In this document: positions 1-11,294 of the stretch, piece by piece
Numbering within the stretch: position 1 is the stretch's first letter
Layout of the letters: every line of letters begins with the position of its first letter
Assembly: GCA_019843655.1 (NCBI GenBank)
Contig: JACDQD010000011.1
Span: forward strand, 18,629,333-18,693,332
DNA: 64,000 nt
Source of the DNA: Lethocerus indicus
Taxonomy: Eukaryota; Arthropoda; Insecta; Hemiptera; Belostomatidae
Direction of reading: 5' to 3'
The notes under the pieces: model-generated
The model's input: the letters and a program-made list of their open reading frames with translations, nothing else
Told to the model about the DNA's origin: nothing
Database searches by the model: none
Made by a program: the position numbers and the translations under genes

Positions 1-118
1 TTTGTACGTTGTGCAGTCAAAAAATGTCAAAAAGAGTGTTTTAAAGATATATAAAATAAATTCGGTATCTTTTTTTTTTTTTTTTCAATTTTTTTTCAAA
101 TTATGTCGAACGTACTTG

Positions 119-1405
119 GGCACCTTCAAATTTTATAACGAAAGTGGGCCAAACTCAATTCTCGACGAGAAAACGCATATTATTCGCTTAATAATTGCCT
201 ATTTCAATTATGAACTATAAATTCAACCCCCTCAGATACACTCAAGCGGTATGACACATTGAATATACTATAGTTTTTAATTCGTCGAAAAGCCAACCCT
301 TAAATATCTGGATTTGAAGATAAATTTCACTGGTACAATGAGCTCCCGGCTATCGACTGTGGCCGGAGGGGGGTTGAACGCCCTCCGTCTCTTTCGTTTT
401 CCCACCCCCACCCCCGATATTCCAATTTATCCGCTTTTCTATTTATTCTACTCCTCTTCCCGCCCCTCTGTTGGGTTTACCGTATTTTTTTTCTTTTTTT
501 TTATACAAAACGCGGTGATTAATTCGCGGCACAATTTTCCGGGGAAACGATTTCCGGGGACGATTTTACCCGGGGGGTTGGGGTGGGGGGTGTTTCGCCA
601 GACCGGTTATGATAATAGACCGGTTACGGTCGCCAATGAGTAGACGGTAACGAAGCGTATTTCCCCATCGTTACAGTTGCCGGTTATCGCGGCGAATATT
701 CACATCCTTTGTCTTCAGTAGTCAAACTGAATTTTCCTTCCTCCGGTCTACAAACAACAACGGATTGTTGGCAAAGTCCCGGTTTGAGATACAACTTAGT
801 TGTGATTCACCGCTCTTCGTGCTTCAGTGACAATCCCCTCTTAGTTATCAATGATCATTTACGGTTAACTCTGATATTTTTATGCTTTTTATGCCCATTA
901 AGTTCGAAAAAAAGCGATTTTCAACTCAAGAGACATTCTTCTCAACGTACGGGACAATTTCTCAAAGTCCCGAATAAGTCCCGATAGCGCGTTAAGCGGA
1001 CATTTTCGCTGTGAAAGCCGGGGGGAAGCCGCATTATTTTTCCTCCAATTTATCCTCCAAAAATGGTCCATTTCAGCGGTTTCGGCCGTTCGCCATATAC
1101 CACTGTACAATTATACCACTGTGTCATCAGTTTCTATACATCGTATATATTTTTCCATTCAATAAATGAGCCGTTTATTTTATAAAGTGGCCCAATTCAA
1201 ATTTTGCTTCAAATCGAGATATTTAAGGGTTGGCGTTTCGACGAATTTAAAATTATACCTACAGGATACGGAATGTGTCATACCGCTTAAGTGTATCTAA
1301 GGGTGTTGAATTTATAGTTCCTAATTAAAATTAGTGGCAATTATTGAGCGAATAATATGTCGAGAATTGAGTTGGGTCCACTTTCATTAAAAATTTGAAG
1401 GTGCC
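119..1405. mobile_element. Family B element with ~210-bp terminal inverted repeats
   Basis: Bases 119-328 reappear as the reverse complement at about 1195-1405. The left arm opens GCACCTTCAAATTTTATAAC and the right arm closes with a matching TTTGAAGGTGCC. The arms keep the same order of landmarks (TATTATTCGC, CGGTATGACACA, CCAACCCTTAAATATCT) and differ by scattered substitutions and small indels. The ~860-bp interior contains G-rich and T-rich runs and no recognisable transposase. The right two thirds is repeated in direct orientation at about 17355-18175. Known biology: long terminal inverted repeats around a non-coding middle are typical of non-autonomous DNA transposons. The superfamily is undetermined because I saw no clear target-site duplication. 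Confidence 0.7.
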
Positions 1406-1424
1406 ACGAAAAGATGTTTAAAAA

Positions 1425-2045
1425 TTATGTAAAATTAATGCCCCAAAAATTCATCCAAAGCTCACACAGCGCTACTGAAGATGGCGAGCGGCCGACAAAC
1501 CGGTCTAGCGAAAAAACATTACAGTACACGTGAAAGTGACAGTGGGCAGTGAGGATGCCCCCAAAAAACATCCAAAGTGCTGACAGTGACAGTGACACAG
1601 CGCTACTGAAGATGGCGAGCGGCCGACAAACCGGTCTAGCGAAAAAAACATTACAGTACACGTGAAAGTGACAGTGGGCAGTGAGGATGCCCCCAAAAAA
1701 CATCCAAAGTGCTGACAGTGACAGTGACACAGCGCTACTGAAGATGGCGAGCGGCCGACAAACCGGTCTAGCGAAAAAAAACATTACAGTACACGTGAAA
1801 GTGACAGTGGGGGCAGTGAGGATGCCCCCAAAAAACATCCAAAGTGCTGACAGTGACAGTGACACAGCGCTACTGAAGATGGCGAGCGGCCGACAAACCG
1901 GTCTAGCGAAAAAAAACATTACAGTACACGTGAAAGTGACAGTGGGCAGTGAGGATGCCCAAAAACATCCAAAGTGCAAACAGTGACAACACAGCGCTAC
2001 TGAAGATGGCGAGCGGCCGAAAACCGGTCTAGCGAGAGGTACAGA
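1425..2045. repeat. Tandem array of ~131-bp family G units
   Basis: The motif GCGCTACTGAAGATGGCGAG starts at 1469, 1600, 1732, 1867 and 1994, giving periods of 131, 132, 135 and 127 bases. Each unit carries the hairpin half-site, a run of A, GTACACGTGAAAGTGACAGT and GGATGCCCCCAAAAAACATC. This is the interior of a family G element amplified head to tail. Open frames on both strands here are repeat by-products. Confidence 0.9.
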
Positions 2046-2450
2046 AACATCAATATTTCTTGCATGTATTTCAATACATGAAAGATTGTAAGAAAGTGAA
2101 ATGCCACTTTTTATGTAAGCTTTTTCTCTCTCTCTTGAGTGGGTTCTTGACGTTTCAATTGGACTTTTTCTTGTTTGACTTATGCGTTTTTCATTCCGTT
2201 TTTCAATTATCTGTCGAGAGTGTGACGTGGGCTAATTTCCGATTATTTATTTTATTTTATTTTTTTTTCCTTCTTAACGTCCCACATCGTATCGCTCTCG
2301 TGGAATAATCTCATAAAATCGAAACGATATTCGGCTCGCCAATTACAACTCTACGGTGGAGAGAAAGTTCCATACTGTAATTACAGTACATACTGTAAGT
2401 GTCGGTTGTAATTACAGGTAAAAAAAAAAATTTATTAGCGTCAGTTTAAT

Positions 2451-3535
2451 ATAACTGTTTTGTGGTCTGCGAGGGGTTGGAATAACGTAGATTTTGCGGT
2501 GTTTCTGTGTCTCCTCTCGCCGGTTCGGCCGCTCGCCGTCTTCAGTAGCGCTGTGTCGGTCAAATTTTGGATTTTTTTCCTTCTGCGACTGTCACTGTCA
2601 CATGTATTGTACTGTCTGGATGCTGGACTGTGATGAACCAAAGTGCCGACAGTGACAGCGGCGCCGCTACTGAAGACGGCGAGCGGCGGCCGTGAAACCG
2701 GTCTGGCGAAAGACCGAGAGGAGACAGAAACACTAGAACACCAACGAATCGGGTTTTTTGATCTTTTGCTTAGTGTCAGTCACTTTGGCCACTGAAGATG
2801 GCGAACGGCGGCCGTGAAACCGGTCTGGCGAAAGACCGAACCGGCGAGAGGAGACAGAAACACCCGAAACCAACAATTCGGGATTTTTGGTCTTTTGCTT
2901 GTCAGTGTCAGTCACTCTGGCCACTGAAGACGGCGAGCGGCCGTAAAACCGGTCTGGCGTAAGACCGAACCGGCAAAGAGGAGACGCAGAAACACCAGAA
3001 CACCAACGAATCGGGTTTTTTGGTCTTTTGCTCGGTGTCAGTCACTCTGGCCACTGAAGACGGCGAGCGGCCGTAAAACCGGTCTGGCGTAAGACCGAGA
3101 GGAGACAGAAACACCAGAAACCAACGAATTAGGGTTTTTTGGTCTTTTGCTCGGTGTCAGTCACTCTGGCCACTGAAGACGGCGAGCGGCCGTAAAACCG
3201 GTCTGGCGAAACACCGAACGAGGAGACGAAACACAGAACACCAACGAATCTTGGGTTTTTTGGTCTTTTTGCTTGGTGTCAGTCACTTTGGCCACTGAAG
3301 ACGGCGAGCGGCGGCCGTAAAACCGGTCTGGCGTAAGACCGACAGGAGACAGAAACACGAGAACACCAACGAATTAGGGGTTTTTTTGGTCTTTTGCTCG
3401 GTGTCCGTCACTCTGGCCACTGGAGACGGCGATAGAAACCGGTCTGGCGAATGACCGAAAAACGGCGAGAGCGGACTGAAACACGACTGAAATACAACGT
3501 TATTCCATAACATATCGCGGACCGCAAAACGGGTA
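2451..3535. mobile_element. Family G element expanded by an internal ~122-bp array
   Basis: The left end (TGTTTTGTGGTCTGCGAGGG, about 2455-2475) is mirrored at 3500-3535 by TATTCCATAACATATCGCGG followed by ACCGCAAAACGGGTA. Between them lie seven tandem units, with the motif around CACTGAAGACGGCGAGCGGC at about 2664, 2788, 2919, 3049, 3169, 3291 and 3415. Units contain CCGGTCTGGCG(T/A)AAGACCG, GAGGAGACAGAAACACC and TTTTTTGGTCTTTTGCT. The same array recurs in reverse orientation at 4060-4680. Confidence 0.8.
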
Positions 3536-3667
3536 AGTTGAACTCGTGACGTACACTTACGGCGTAAATTGGATTCGGGCTTAAATAACAGTGCGTAACA
3601 GTAGTGAAAAAGTACGAACCCCTGTATTTGCCGTAAAAAGACCTTGATGGCTGTTTACCGTTATCAC

Positions 3668-3716
<49 letters not shown>

Positions 3717-4059
3717 AACGAGTTAACCTTACTGGTAAGAGGGACCCGCTGTTATCACCGACGTGATAAGAACGTAGGAGATACCTAAGAACCTTCACCC
3801 ACCTAATATAGGCGTGGCTATTTAATATGCAATGAGTTTCGCGAAACACACACACACACACACACGAGCACTTCTGAGTGTTGATTTTGTGCATTTCATT
3901 AAAGAGAAAACTGTTTTTTTCCCCCTTCAAATTCGGCCGATTGAAAGGCCCCAATACAGACGTTATAGACGGCGATTCTAACAGCAGATATTTTGCCCCA
4001 ATACAATTGTACAAAATTGGGTCTACAGCTGATGTCGATGGACAATGCCGCAGGTCCGC
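3536..4059. repeat. Spacer with (TA)n and (CA)n microsatellites
   Basis: A (TA)21 run occupies 3671-3713 and a (CA)n run 3846-3864. The remainder is AT-rich with no recognised gene. It separates two oppositely oriented family G arrays, so it is the loop of a potential large hairpin. Confidence 0.8.
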
Positions 4060-4678
4060 TGTCTCCTCAGTTTCGCCAGACCGGTTTCACGACGGCCGCC
4101 GTTCGCCATCTCCACTGGCCAGAGTGGCCGACACTGACAGGCAAAAGACCATAAAACCGGATTCGTTGGTGTTCTCGTGTTTCTGCGTCTCCTCTCGCCG
4201 CTGTTCGGTCTTTCGCCAGACCGGTTTCACGACGGCCGCCGTTCGCCATCTCCAGTGGCCAGAGTGGCCGACACTGACAGGCAAAAGACCATAAAAACCG
4301 GATTCGTTGGTGTTCTCGTGTTTCTGCGTCTCCTCTCGCCGCTGTTCGGTCTTTCGCCAGACCGGTTTCACGGCTGCCGTTCGCCATCTTCAGTGGCCAG
4401 AGTGGCTGACACTGACAGGCAAAAGACCAAAAAACCCGATTCGTTGGTGTTCTCGTGTTTCTGCGTCTCCTCTCGCCGCTGTTCGGTCTTTCGCCAGACC
4501 GGTTTCACGGCTGCCGTTCGCCATCTTCAGTGGCCAAAGTTACTGACACTAAGCAAAAGACCAAAAAACCCGATTCGTTGGTGTTCTCGTGTTTCTGTCT
4601 CCTCTCGCCGGTTCGTTCTTTCGCCAGACCGGTTTCTCGGCCGCTCGCCATCTCCAGTGGCCAAAGTGACTGACACCA

Positions 4679-4680
<2 letters not shown>
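4060..4680. repeat. Family G tandem array in reverse orientation
   Basis: Five units of about 120-135 bases carry TTTCGCCAGACCGGTTTCAC, then GCCATCTTCAGTGGCCA(G/A)AG, then AAAAGACC and CGATTCGTTGGTGTTCTCGT. This is the reverse complement of the unit at 2640-3500. The array ends directly in a (TA)n tract. The overlapping open frames of up to 214 codons are repeat-derived; they do not resemble a protein family. Confidence 0.85.

Positions 4681-4738
<58 letters not shown>
4681..4738. repeat. (TA)n microsatellite
   Basis: About 28 TA dinucleotides lie between the family G array and a family M end fragment. Confidence 0.95.
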
Positions 4739-4742
<4 letters not shown>

Positions 4743-4786
4743 TGGACTTTTAAACGGTGGATACATTTTTTTGGACCACTCTGTAT
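4739..4786 (+). mobile_element. Terminal fragment of a family M MITE
   Basis: GTTATGGACTTTTAAACGGT, then GGATACATTTTTTTGGACCA and CTCT. This matches the outermost ~48 bases of the family M terminal repeat (complete copy at 44627-45182). Only the end is present, and its inner side abuts the (TA)n tract. Confidence 0.75.
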
Positions 4787-4989
4787 TAAGTATTGTTTAT
4801 GTATTTACAAAAATACAGTAGAATTTCCACCGTACGAGGACAATCGGAGGCCGGTCTCGAAAGTTGACCAACCTCCGCTCACTTCGTTATGTAAAAAAAA
4901 CTATTATACAACTTGTAAAAGTCCCGGCCGGCCATTTATCGCCAACCACTTTCTATTGAATCTGTTTATAGGGGAAAGATGAAATTCTC

Positions 4990-5125
4990 CCCGGTTGCGA
5001 TATCGGTCTTTCGCCATCTTCAGTAGCGGTGCGCTCCACTTGTGGACGGGGTGGCGGTGTGGCAGAGCGTCCGGAGCGCTACTGAAGATGGCGAACGGCC
5101 GAGGCGCTAGTAGACGCCGCACAGA
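4990..5125. mobile_element. Small family G hairpin
   Basis: CGCCATCTTCAGTAGCG at about 5011 and CGCTACTGAAGATGGCG at about 5077 are inverted around a GC-rich loop. Family ends are missing. Confidence 0.65.
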
Positions 5126-5970
5126 AACCTACGGCAAATTCCGACCCTTCGCGCAGGGGTCGCAAAACACGTACGTTAAAGCCCTTTTTGACTCAAACTG
5201 TACCTACTGTTCTTCGACCGTTATTCTGCATTTTCCGGTAGATGTTCTGGCCAAATTTTTTAATATCTAAGCCGATTTTCAAATAGGAAGAAAGAGTTTC
5301 CCGGAGAGAAATTTCACCCCGCTAAGCCCGGGGCGACGGAGAAAGTTATTATAGACAGTACTCAAAATTGACAGTGAATTATTCAAGTTGGAAAATGCTG
5401 GACGCCAGCGATAAATCATTGATATTCCAAGAAGTGGAAACGGGAACAGAAAAAAGAAAAAAAGAAGAAAAAAAGAAAAAAGAATCGCAATTCCGGAGCG
5501 AGTTAATAATAAGACCCGGAAATCGGTTGAAATTGAGGTTTCTCTTGAAATTGAGAAGAGTTTTCCTTTTTTTTTTTTTTTTTTCTCAAAACGCAGATTT
5601 ACTGCCGATCGAAACGTCGGACACGATTTAAAGCGGGACATTATAGACCGGGGGATGGGGAGGGAGGGGCGAATGGGACCGGGACAGAGTCTGTAAAAGC
5701 TAGCCGGGTGGTCTATTTTGAAATCGGTCTATTTTCAAAAGATCCCCCCCCCAAAGAGTGGGAGAGACGCGTGACTCGGGGTCTTGGGGGGGAAAAAAAA
5801 AGAGGAGGACTTAGTAAATAAGCGCGACGACGGGTCGGGAAAATAGAATTTTCATCGCGAAAAGTTCTCAAAGCTCTACACCCAGTTATGGGCCTAAATA
5901 TCAATATAACGATGGATTAATTACTGCTCGTTATCAAGACATAAACTAATGCCCCTATATATATATGGAA
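5126..5970. other. Gene-free stretch with purine and T runs
   Basis: An A/G-rich run (about 5430-5485), a T run (about 5565-5583) and a C/G-rich patch (5650-5800). Open frames on both strands follow these low-complexity runs. I recognise no gene or RNA here. Confidence 0.6.
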
Positions 5971-5974
5971 TACC

Positions 5975-6088
5975 GTAGATTTCGCCTAGACGCCGCTACT
6001 GAAGACGGCGAGCGGCCGCGAAACCGGTCTAGCGAGAGACCGGCTCCGCGGCCGGAGGAGGCGGAAACACCGCGAAATCTACGGAATA
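5975..6088. mobile_element. Family G fragment with short inverted ends
   Basis: ACCGTAGATTTCGC at about 5973 is inverted at about 6073 (GCGAAATCTACGG). The core CGCTACTGAAGACGGCGAGC and GAAACCGGTCTAGCG lie between. Confidence 0.7.
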
Positions 6089-6099
6089 GAACTGGTTCC

Positions 6100-6890
6100 T
6101 AAGACGCAAAATTGGCCTAATAATGCGGTTTTTAGGCCCGAAAATGGCATTTCTGGACGTAAAATTGGTCCCGAAAAAGCGGTTTTTAGTGCACTGTCGC
6201 TATCACTTGTACTCGACACCGCTACTGAAGACGGCGAGCGGCCGCGAGACCGGTCTGGCGAAAGACGATTATATTTGAAAATCTTTCCTTTTTTCGTTTT
6301 GTCGCAATTTACGCATAAATTTGTTCTGTTATTGGGGAAGAAAAGAAACTATTTGTCCACGCTATATTCAGTAATTTTCTTTTGGGTACCCCTAATATAT
6401 GGGGTGCCTATATTGCCTAATGGCATTTTTACACGCAAAATTGGCCTTATAATGCGGTTTTTGGGCCCAAAAATGGCATTTTTAGACGCAAAATTGGCCT
6501 TATAATGCGGTTTTTAGGCCCAAAAATGGCATTTTTACACGCAAAATTGGCCTTATAATGCGGTTTTAGGCCCAAAAATGGCATTTTTAGACGCAAAATT
6601 GGCCTTATAATGCGGTTTTTAGCCCCAAAAATGGCATTTTTATCCGCAAAATTGGCCGTATAATGCGGTTTTTAGGTCCAAAAATGGCATTTTTAGACGC
6701 AAGATTGGCCTTATAATGCGGTTTTTAGCCCCAAAAATGGCATTTTTTGGCCTTATAATGCGGTTTTAGGCCCAAAAATGGCATTTTTAGACGCAAGATT
6801 GGCCTTATAATGCGGTTTTTAGCCCCAAAAATGGCATTTTTGGACGTAAAATTGGCCCGAAAATGCGGTTTTTAGTCCGTTCAGCCCGCT
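6100..6890. repeat. 54-bp satellite array interrupted by a ~220-bp segment
   Basis: The unit reads GCAAAATTGGCCTTATAATG, CGGTTTTTAGGCCC, AAAAATGGCATTTTTAGAC. About 10 units occur, with a truncated one near 6740. A ~220-bp segment (about 6192-6410) containing a family G core and ending GGGTACCCCTAATAT is embedded. The same segment follows the array at 6889-7127 and at 9746-9969. Confidence 0.85.
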
Positions 6891-7127
6891 GCACTGTCGC
6901 TATCACTTGTACTCGACACCGCTACTGAAGACGGCGAGCGGCCGCGAGACCGGTCTGGCGAAAGACCCCGAACCGGCGAGACAGGAATATATGAGGAATA
7001 TATTTGAAAATTATTTTTCTTTTTTTTTTTGTCGCAATTTAAGCATAACTTTGTTCTGTTATTGGGGAGAAAAGGCACTTTTTGTCCACGCTATATTCAG
7101 TAATTTACTTTTGGGTACCCCTAATAT
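6889..7127. repeat. Second copy of the array-associated ~220-bp segment
   Basis: Starts GCTGCACTGTCGCTATCACT, carries CGCTACTGAAGACGGCGAGC and CGAGACCGGTCTGGCGAAAG, then GTCGCAATTTAAGCATAACT and TTGTTCTGTTATTGGGGA, ending GGGTACCCCTAATAT. It is collinear with about 6192-6410 and 9746-9969, so array plus segment is the higher-order repeat. Confidence 0.8.
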
Positions 7128-7137
7128 AATAATATAT

Positions 7138-7388
7138 TGTAGGTTCGTGATGTTTCTGTCTCGTCTCGCTGCCGGTTTGGCCTTTTGCCAGACCGGTTTC
7201 GCCATCTTCAGTAGCGCCCTGTGTTACTGTCACTGTTGTGGCACTTTGGATGTTTTTCGGGGCATCCTCACCGTCCGCTGTCACTTTCACATGTACCGTA
7301 GATTTCGCTGGACGCCGCTACTGAAGACGGCGAGCGGCCGCGAGACCGGTCTAGCAATAGACCGGCTCCACACCACGAAACCTACGTA
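7138..7388. mobile_element. Family G foldback element, ~250 bp
   Basis: Left GTAGGTTCGTGATGTTTCTG and right CACGAAACCTACG are inverted. Inside are CGCCATCTTCAGTAGCG and its inverted partner CGCTACTGAAGACGGCG. The arms join through GGATGTTTTTCGGGGCATCC. The whole length could form one imperfect hairpin. Confidence 0.8.
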
Positions 7389-7755
7389 ACACAACTGGTT
7401 CCCAACACCGCCCGCCCCTAAGTTTCTATTGTCAATATTTTATTGACATCGGCTACTACAAAGTTGGATAACTTTGGCTGCGGCTAAGTCCACAAGGCTA
7501 GGAAATGCTTAATCACATGACTCTCTATTAGGAGTCTTTGTCTGCGCGCAGTGAATCATCGTCAAAGACCTTGCAGCCGCTGGCTTCCAAGGCTGCATAC
7601 TGTTATCAGTTCGTATGAGTAAAAAGGAAGTTATATTTGATAGTGCTTATCTTGCGGGAAATTTGAACGAGCCTACGTTTACAGACGTTGTCCGGGAGAC
7701 TGAAATTTAAAGAATATCCACAATTCAAAGAATTTTTTTTTTTTTGAGTTTAACA
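7389..7755. other. Unassigned spacer
   Basis: No repeat family or gene recognised. Ends in a T run (about 7733-7745). Confidence 0.5.
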
Positions 7756-8037
7756 TACCCCTCTTGTGGCCTCCGAGGGGTTGGAATAGGTTTGGGGTGT
7801 TTCCGCCTCCTCCTCCTCCCGCTGACGGTTCGGTCTTTCGCCAGACCGGTTTCGTGGCCGCTCGCCCGTCTTCAGTAGCGTGTCACAGTCACCGGACCGA
7901 GTATAAGTGTACAGCGCAGTGAGGACGGCCCAGAAATCGTCCGAAGTGGCGAAAGTGACTAACAACACGGCGCTACTGAAGACGGGCGAGCGGCCGAAAC
8001 CGTTATTCCAACCCCTCGCGGACCACAAAACGTGTAC
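7756..8037. mobile_element. Complete family G element with both terminal repeats
   Basis: Left end ACCCCTCTTGTGGCCTCCGA, GGGGTTGGAATA; right end TATTCCAACCCCTCGCGGAC, CACAAAACG. Inside are CCCGTCTTCAGTAGCG and CGCTACTGAAGACGGGCGAG as inverted halves, so the ~282-bp element is palindromic. It encodes nothing: a MITE or foldback, superfamily undetermined. Confidence 0.85.
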
Positions 8038-8332
8038 GTTAAACTTCATCTCTAATTTCACGTGGCATTAACGGTAGAATTCACACAATAGTAGTGTTTT
8101 AAACACAATTTTATAGTCCTAAATATTCGCCATTTTTATAATTTTTTTTAGAAATTTTCAGTTTATATATCATCACTGATGACTCAATAGCTTTGTACAT
8201 ACGCGGCGGAAATTTACTCGGTACGATTTAATGATTTAAATTCAACATCAACAGACGGCTCTGACTTTACAGTTTATTCTAGAGAGACTGGAATTTAAAG
8301 AATATACACAATTTAAAGAATTTTTTTTTGAA

Positions 8333-8775
8333 TACCTGTTTTGTGGTCTGCGCGGGGTCGGAATACCGTGGATTTCGTGCGTGTTTCGGTCTTTCGCCAG
8401 ACCGGTTTCGGCCGTTCGCCGTCTTCAGTAGCGGTGTGTCGGTCACTTTCGTATGTTCTCGGTAGTGTCTCATTGTGTTTTTGGGGGGGATTTTGTTTGT
8501 GTTTTTTATTGGGATTTTTTTGTTAACGGGCAATTTTAGCAGTATTAGCGGGGGTCGCTATCTGGGAAATTTATCCTTTCATTTATTATTTATAAATTTC
8601 GTAACGTTACAAGAACCAAATTTCATACACTGACACGTTGTGACAGTGACAGTGCAGTGAGGATGACCCCAAAAAAAAAAAAAATTGGGAGTGCCAAAAG
8701 TGACTGAACACAGCGCTACTGAAGACGGCGAGCGGTCGTGAAACCGGTCTAGCCAAATGCCAGACAGGCGGGGGA
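8333..8775. mobile_element. Family G element with separated arms
   Basis: Left arm 8333-8460 has the family end (CCTGTTTTGTGGTCTGCGCG) and CGCCGTCTTCAGTAGCG. Right arm about 8636-8770 has CAGTGCAGTGAGGATGACCC and CGCTACTGAAGACGGCGAGC. The 175 bases between are G/T-rich and unrelated. The right terminal repeat is absent. Confidence 0.65.
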
Positions 8776-8794
8776 AAATCTACAATTTTTTTAA

Positions 8795-8905
8795 CTATAC
8801 GTCAAATTCTTGACGGGCAAAGGTCCGATTTTTCGCCGTCTTCAGTAGCGGCGCGATTCGCTTCCACCGCGTGCGACGCTTTGGGGGCGTTCGAAACGGT
8901 CTATA
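8795..8905. mobile_element. Family G core fragment
   Basis: CGCCGTCTTCAGTAGCGGCG at about 8836 with weakly matching flanks. One half only. Confidence 0.5.
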
Positions 8906-9390
8906 TTTAAAATATGTCCAATGACGTGTACACGTTTTTCGTTCATCGAATGGCCGATTGGCGATATGCGGGCGCCCCCCACCACCCCCGGGGTACACTT
9001 TCCAAGGTCCAAGGTTTCGTAGGCAACCTTGGCGGGGGAAACACCTGTCCGACGGTATGACTCGCAGGAGGGTATTGTAGGTTTTTTTGTATTTTTTTAG
9101 CCCCGAGGGTTTTTAACGAGGGTTTTTTTTCCAGTCGTGCAAATAGAAGGTGGGCAGAACAATTATTTACTCCAAAATTAAGTACTCAGAAAGTGCTTGA
9201 ACTGGAATTTATATAATACTGTATGGCTTAGCTATAAAACTGTATAATAGTATAGCTTTCCTTAAGTTCTTTGGGGCGAAGTATTTCTCCTTTAACCGAC
9301 TTATATTTATACAGAATCAAGCATCAAAACAGGCTTAACTTCATTTGAAGCGAAGTTCGATTTTGACCTTTTCAAAGTCCTTTCTTTTCA
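8906..9390. other. Unassigned spacer
   Basis: Contains G and C runs near 8975 and an AT-rich half. No gene or known repeat recognised. Confidence 0.45.
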
Positions 9391-9745
9391 AAGCCTTATA
9401 ATGCGGTTTTTGGGCCCAAAAATGGCATTTTTAGACGCAAAATTGGCCTTATAATGCGGTTTTTAGGCCCAAAAATGGCATTTTTAGACGCAAAATTGGC
9501 CTTATAATGCGGTTTTTAGGCCCAAAAATGGCATTTTTAGACGCAAAATTGGCCTTATAATGCGGTTTTTAGGCCCAAAAATGGCATTTTTAGACGCAAA
9601 ATTGGCCTTATAATGCGGTTTTTGGGCCCAAAAATGGCATTTTTAGACGCAAAATTGGCCTTATAATGCGGTTTTTAGGCCCCGAAAATGGCATTTCTGG
9701 ACGTAAAATTGGCCCGAAAATGCGGCTTTTAGTCCGTTCAGCCCG
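9391..9745. repeat. 54-bp satellite, second array
   Basis: Six near-identical units with AATGGCATTT at about 9421, 9475, 9529, 9583 and 9637, then a variant. Same unit as 6100-6890 but more homogeneous. It ends AAAATGCGGCTTTTAGTCCG as the other array does. Confidence 0.9.
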
Positions 9746-9969
9746 CTGCACTGTCGCTACTCGACACCGCTACTGAAGATGGCGAGCGGCCGCGAGACCG
9801 GTCTGGCGAAAGACCCCCGAACCGGCGAGACAGGAATATATTTGAAAATCTTTTCATTTTTTTCGTTTTTGTCGCAATTTACGCATAACTTTGTTCTGTT
9901 ATTGGGGAAGAAAATAAACTATTTGTCCACGCTATATTCAGTCATTTTCTTTTGGGTACCCCTAATATA
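9746..9969. repeat. Third copy of the array-associated segment
   Basis: Collinear with 6889-7127: GCTGCACTGTCGCT, CGCTACTGAAGATGGCGAGC, GTCGCAATTTACGCATAACT, GGGTACCCCTAATAT. It follows the 54-bp array as before. Confidence 0.8.
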
Positions 9970-10002
9970 ATATATATTAATTTTGTATCGATTTTCCACC
10001 GT

Positions 10003-10003
10003 C

Positions 10004-10036
<33 letters not shown>
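10003..10036. repeat. (TA)n microsatellite
   Basis: About 16 TA units. Confidence 0.9.
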
Positions 10037-10038
<2 letters not shown>

Positions 10039-10075
10039 TTTTATGTAGGCGTCTATAGGACTTTATAGAATGTAA

Positions 10076-10276
10076 ATGCTGTCTCTACTTTTTAATTGTC
10101 AATTCGGACTTCGTTCAATAGCGGACATTTGCAGTTCGCCCAAAGTCTATGACTATAGATGTGACGACTGTGAAACCGTTGGGCGTTACTCGACTATTAT
10201 AACAGTGGGAGAATGCGGTCGAATTAAGGGCGGTACGACCTCGATAGTCGTTGATCGGACCGCGAAATTTTCCTAG
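10076..10276 (+). CDS. Small cysteine-containing open frame, unrecognised
   Basis: A 66-codon frame from a real ATG to TAG. It has five cysteines (residues 8, 19, 29, 32, 48), including a CDDC pair. It lies outside the named repeats. The N-terminus is only mildly hydrophobic, so secretion is not well supported. Length and cysteine content could fit a small peptide gene, but chance frames this long are expected in 64 kb. No splice signal or neighbouring gene supports it. Confidence 0.15.
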   Translation: MLSLLFNCQFGLRSIADICSSPKVYDYRCDDCETVGRYSTIITVGECGRIKGGTTSIVVDRTAKFS

Positions 10277-10454
10277 AAAACTATTTATCCCCGATTGGAG
10301 AGAAAGCCGGGGTCAAACCGTCAAATCCGGTCAGAAACTCCAGCCATTTGGATTAATAGACTGAAAAGTCGGAGGATGACAAAGATGAAATACAGATGAA
10401 ACTGTTTCAAAGTGAACGGTACGGCGCTGTAATCACTGAACACGCTCAATTGGG

Positions 10455-10710
10455 CGCCAGACCGGTTTCGGCCGTTCGCCGTCTTCAGTAGCGGCGTCGC
10501 TCACTTCCGCCACTCCGGTCGTTTTTCGGCCGTCACCACCTCTCTACTGCACTCCAGTACAAGTGATTGTGGCACGGTGGCGAAAGTCGACCGACACCGC
10601 TACTGAAGACGGCTTCCATTCCGCTAATCTGTGGATATCGCTACGTATTTTTTTCGAGTAGTGTATTTCGCCGTGTTTCCGTCTCCTGTCTCGCCGTCTT
10701 CAGTAGGATT
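10455..10710. mobile_element. Degenerate family G element
   Basis: GCCAGACCGGTTTCGGCCGT and CGCCGTCTTCAGTAGCGGCG at 10456-10497, the inverse CGCTACTGAAGACGGC at about 10599, and an extra CGCCGTCTTCAGTAG near 10691. Terminal repeats are not preserved. Confidence 0.65.
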
Positions 10711-11290
10711 CGAGAAACCCCGTTTTCGGTGGAGGTATAAATTGAGCGATTTAAATCTAATGATATGTTCTATTCCATTCAGCCAAATGCCGTCTAACTC
10801 ATTATATTGAGGTATATTATAATTAAACTGCTGTCTGTAAACAGTGATTTAATCGATGTTTTATGCTGTCAGTGGCGAGATAGTCTCGTAATTCGAGAAA
10901 ACGGAGTACATTTTATATTTTTTCGGATCGCTGGCCGATCGAGGCCGCGAAATTCATTTTCTACAAAAAAAAATTGAAGGTTTCAAATCTGTGAATTGTT
11001 TGTCAATTCCGGCGCAACGCAATCGTCCGGTCCTCGAATAGGTGAGGTATTTACAAAATCAATTTCGGGGTTAGTGAGTTTCGTCGGATCGTTGGCAATT
11101 TGGTTAAGGTCGAGCCAACGCCAAGGTCCGATCGGGTTTCTTAATTTTTCGCCGTTTTCTAAAACCGCCCCCACTTTCTGGCTATTTCATTTTTAAACTT
11201 TTTCATTATTGCACAATCAACGCCGACAATACGAAGGAGAGAACTTTTGACTGAAAACCCTTGGATGGGAGCGATGTCGGATATCGCGGC
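10711..11290. other. Unassigned spacer with overlapping short frames
   Basis: Both strands are open for 60-66 codons at about 10983-11196. A GTGAGG donor-like site follows TCGAATAG near 11041. Nothing is recognised, and both-strand openness points to chance. Confidence 0.4.
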
Positions 11291-11294
11291 GTAT

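Noticed and set aside
4177..4821. 214-codon plus-strand open frame
   Set aside because: Made of tandem family G units and a (TA)n run (Ile-Tyr repeats); no independent coding signal.
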